The translations under genes and the position numbers were made by a program. A DNA stretch of 9,058 nucleotides. Source: an uncultured bacterium. GTDB lineage: Bacteria > Bacteroidota > Bacteroidia > Bacteroidales > Muribaculaceae. The DNA lies in assembly GCA_946184715.1 (NCBI GenBank), contig CAMHGU010000081.1, forward strand, positions 1 to 9,058, in the 5' to 3' direction. How positions within the stretch are numbered: the first letter of the stretch is position 1; every line of letters begins with the position of its first letter. Below are positions 7,774-9,058 of the stretch, in pieces. The notes beneath the pieces are model-generated. The model saw only the letters and a program-made list of their open reading frames with translations, was not told the origin of the DNA and searched no databases.

Positions 7774-8355
7774 AAAGTCAATTGGAAACCGGGCACTATG
7801 ATTTACCCCTTGCCGGCCGTGCTCGTAAGCTGCGGCAATGAGGAAGTTGGAACCGGCATTATGACTGCGAGCTGGACCGGTACGGTGTGTACCAACCCCG
7901 CGATGTGCTATGTGTCGGTGCGCCGCGAGCGGCATAGCTATGAGCTGATACGAAGCACTATGCAATTCACCATCAACCTAACCACCGAGGAGATGGCTCG
8001 TGCCACCGATTGGTGCGGCGTGCGCTCGGGGCGTGACCACGATAAGTGGCAGGCTTCGGGGTTAACGCCACTGCCTGGCGTGGCTGTCGATTGCCCTTCG
8101 GTGGAGCAATCGCCCATCAGCATTGAGTGCCGCGTGAAGCAGATTCTCGAGCTGGGCAGCCACGATATGTTTATCGCCGAGGTGGTCAATGTGGTGGTCG
8201 ATGACCGATACCTCGACACCGCCACCGGTGAGCTGCGCCTCGACCGTGCCAATCTCCTGGCCTATAGCCACGGCCACTACTACGGCCTCGGCCGCCACAT
8301 TGGCCGTTTCGGCTGGAGCGTCAAGAAACCCAAGCGTAAAAGCAAGAAAGTTTAA
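7771..8355 (+). CDS. Flavin reductase family protein (FMN-binding split-barrel fold)
   Basis: The 194-residue product matches the flavin reductase-like family (PF01613, DIM6/NTAB type), whose members bind FMN on a split beta-barrel and either reduce flavin with NAD(P)H for partner oxidoreductases or act as small flavoproteins. Visible hallmarks are NIMT-like GIMTASWTGTVC at about 29-40, PAMCYVSVRRERHSYELI at 43-60 (phosphate/isoalloxazine-binding strand and following helix), DWCGVRSGRDHDKW at 80-93, and a C-terminal YSHGHYYGLG...GRFGWSVKK block. The cysteines C40, C46 and C82 sit in conserved-looking positions. There is no signal peptide, so it is cytoplasmic. The C-terminal tail is basic (KKPKRKSKK). 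The start abuts the sprA stop, implying co-expression, but there is no obvious functional link to secretion. Substrate and partner cannot be named from sequence. The family assignment is firm, the specific role unknown. Confidence 0.9.
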   Translation: MKVNWKPGTMIYPLPAVLVSCGNEEVGTGIMTASWTGTVCTNPAMCYVSVRRERHSYELIRSTMQFTINLTTEEMARATDWCGVRSGRDHDKWQASGLTPLPGVAVDCPSVEQSPISIECRVKQILELGSHDMFIAEVVNVVVDDRYLDTATGELRLDRANLLAYSHGHYYGLGRHIGRFGWSVKKPKRKSKKV

Positions 8356-8357
8356 TC

Positions 8358-8402
8358 CCCATATTTCCCATAACTCCCATAACTCCCATAATCCCCATAA
8401 TG
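8358..8402 (+). repeat. Five imperfect 9-nt tandem repeats (CCCATAACT type) running into the glyA start codon
   Basis: Consecutive 9-nt units are CCCATATTT (8358-8366), CCCATAACT (8367-8375), CCCATAACT (8376-8384), CCCATAATC (8385-8393) and CCCATAATG (8394-8402); the last unit contains the glyA ATG. The array occupies almost the whole 44-nt spacer and is far more AT-rich than the coding DNA on either side, apart from its C-runs. On the reverse strand it reads as G-runs (GGGG, GGG, GGG, GGG, GGGG) separated by 5-6 nt, which satisfies the usual G-quadruplex spacing rule on the template strand. It may be a repeat family spread in the genome, a regulatory leader, or slippage-derived filler. Confidence 0.85.
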
Positions 8403-9058
8403 ATTACCGATAAGCATCTCTTCGACATCATAGAGCGCGAGCATCAGCGCCAGCAGCGTGGCATTGAGCTGATTGCCTCCGAAAATTTCGTCAGCGACCA
8501 AGTGATGGCCGCTATGGGCTCCTGCCTTACCAATAAATACGCCGAAGGCTACCCCGGCCACCGCTACTATGGCGGCTGCGAGGTGGTCGATGAGGCCGAG
8601 GAGCTGGCTCGCACGCGCCTTAAGCAGCTTTACGGCGCTGAGTGGGTCAACGTCCAGCCGCATTCGGGCGCGCAAGCCAATATGGCCGTCTTTATGGCCG
8701 TCCTGCGTCCGGGCGATAAGTTTATGGGCCTCAATCTTGCCCACGGAGGACACCTCTCGCACGGCTCGCCGGTCAACTTCTCCGGCCTTGTGTTTCAGCC
8801 CGTTGAGTACAACGTCACGCCCGATACCAACCTCATCGACTACGGCCAGCTGGAAGAGACGGCGCGCCGCGAGCGCCCGCGCCTGATTGTCGGCGGCGCC
8901 TCGGCCTACTCTCGCGAGTGGGACTACGCTCGTATTCGCCGCATCGCCGATGAGGTGGGTGCCATCTTTATGTTTGATATGGCGCATCCCGCAGGCCTTA
9001 TCGCCGCCGGTCTGCTCGACAACCCGGTGAAGTATGCCCACATCGTCACCTCCACCAC
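8400..9058 (+). CDS. glyA: Serine hydroxymethyltransferase, N-terminal part (3' end outside window)
   Basis: The frame from ATG 8400 runs 219 full codons to the window edge; the whole enzyme is normally about 420 residues. GlyA is a PLP enzyme that interconverts serine plus tetrahydrofolate with glycine plus 5,10-methylene-THF, the main cellular source of one-carbon units. Family motifs are clear: ELIASENF at 23-30; LTNKYAEGYPGHRYYGGCE at 43-61; HSGAQAN at 88-94 (PLP phosphate region); LAHGGHLSHG with H118 aligning to the PLP-stacking His126 of E. coli; SAYSREWDY; and DMAHPAGLIAAG, where D193 and H196 align with E. coli Asp200 and His203. The Schiff-base lysine (TTHK motif) is expected at residue 222, just past the window end. 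The start is fixed by the MITDKHLFDIIEREH N-terminus, similar to Bacteroidales SHMTs. No Shine-Dalgarno sequence is seen; the 9-nt repeats occupy its place. No frameshift or odd residues are seen in the visible part. Confidence 0.96.
   Translation, partial: MITDKHLFDIIEREHQRQQRGIELIASENFVSDQVMAAMGSCLTNKYAEGYPGHRYYGGCEVVDEAEELARTRLKQLYGAEWVNVQPHSGAQANMAVFMAVLRPGDKFMGLNLAHGGHLSHGSPVNFSGLVFQPVEYNVTPDTNLIDYGQLEETARRERPRLIVGGASAYSREWDYARIRRIADEVGAIFMFDMAHPAGLIAAGLLDNPVKYAHIVTST

Noticed and set aside
5733..7796. Reverse-strand open frame of about 687 codons opposite the end of sprA
   Set aside because: It lies wholly antisense to clear SprA sequence. Its product is Val/Leu/Gly/Glu/His-rich with no recognisable domain, the pattern expected when a GC-rich gene that avoids TTA, CTA and TCA codons is read backwards.
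8357..8402. CRISPR array
   Set aside because: The 9-nt units are contiguous with no spacers and are far too short for CRISPR repeats.

Overview
The window is an all-plus-strand stretch of a Bacteroidetes genome, most likely order Bacteroidales. The case rests on three things: a giant SprA/Sov-type outer-membrane protein directly downstream of ruvA, a serine hydroxymethyltransferase resembling those of gut Bacteroidales, and genes with no obvious Shine-Dalgarno sequences. Base composition is GC-rich for that order, with strong C-ending codon use (CTC, GCC, GAC, AAC). A Muribaculaceae-like or Bacteroidaceae-like host is a guess.

Layout: positions 1-261 hold the C-terminal 86 codons of ruvA (Holliday junction branch migration). 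A 41-nt gap with a small inverted repeat leads into sprA/sov (303-7769, about 2,488 residues), which fills over 80% of the window and encodes the outer-membrane translocon of the type IX secretion system (T9SS). One nucleotide after its stop codon starts a 194-residue flavin-reductase-family protein (7771-8355). A 44-nt spacer made of five imperfect 9-nt direct repeats (CCCATAACT type) runs straight into the start codon of glyA (8400 to the window end). glyA is cut two codons before its predicted PLP-binding lysine.

The genes are tightly packed in one direction with no visible terminator between them, so a shared transcript is plausible, although their products do unrelated jobs: DNA repair, protein secretion, flavin chemistry, and one-carbon/glycine metabolism. 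No mobile element, tRNA/rRNA, CRISPR array or phage gene is seen, and no gap reaches 300 bp. The long reverse-strand open frames inside sprA are by-products of codon bias.

I did not find a clearly new biological system. The most unusual item is the 9-nt repeat block before glyA, which places five G-runs (quadruplex-compatible spacing) on the template strand. Secondary points are the lysine/glycine-rich basic insert in SprA, its acidic calcium-site-like loops, and the near-overlap of sprA with the flavin reductase gene.
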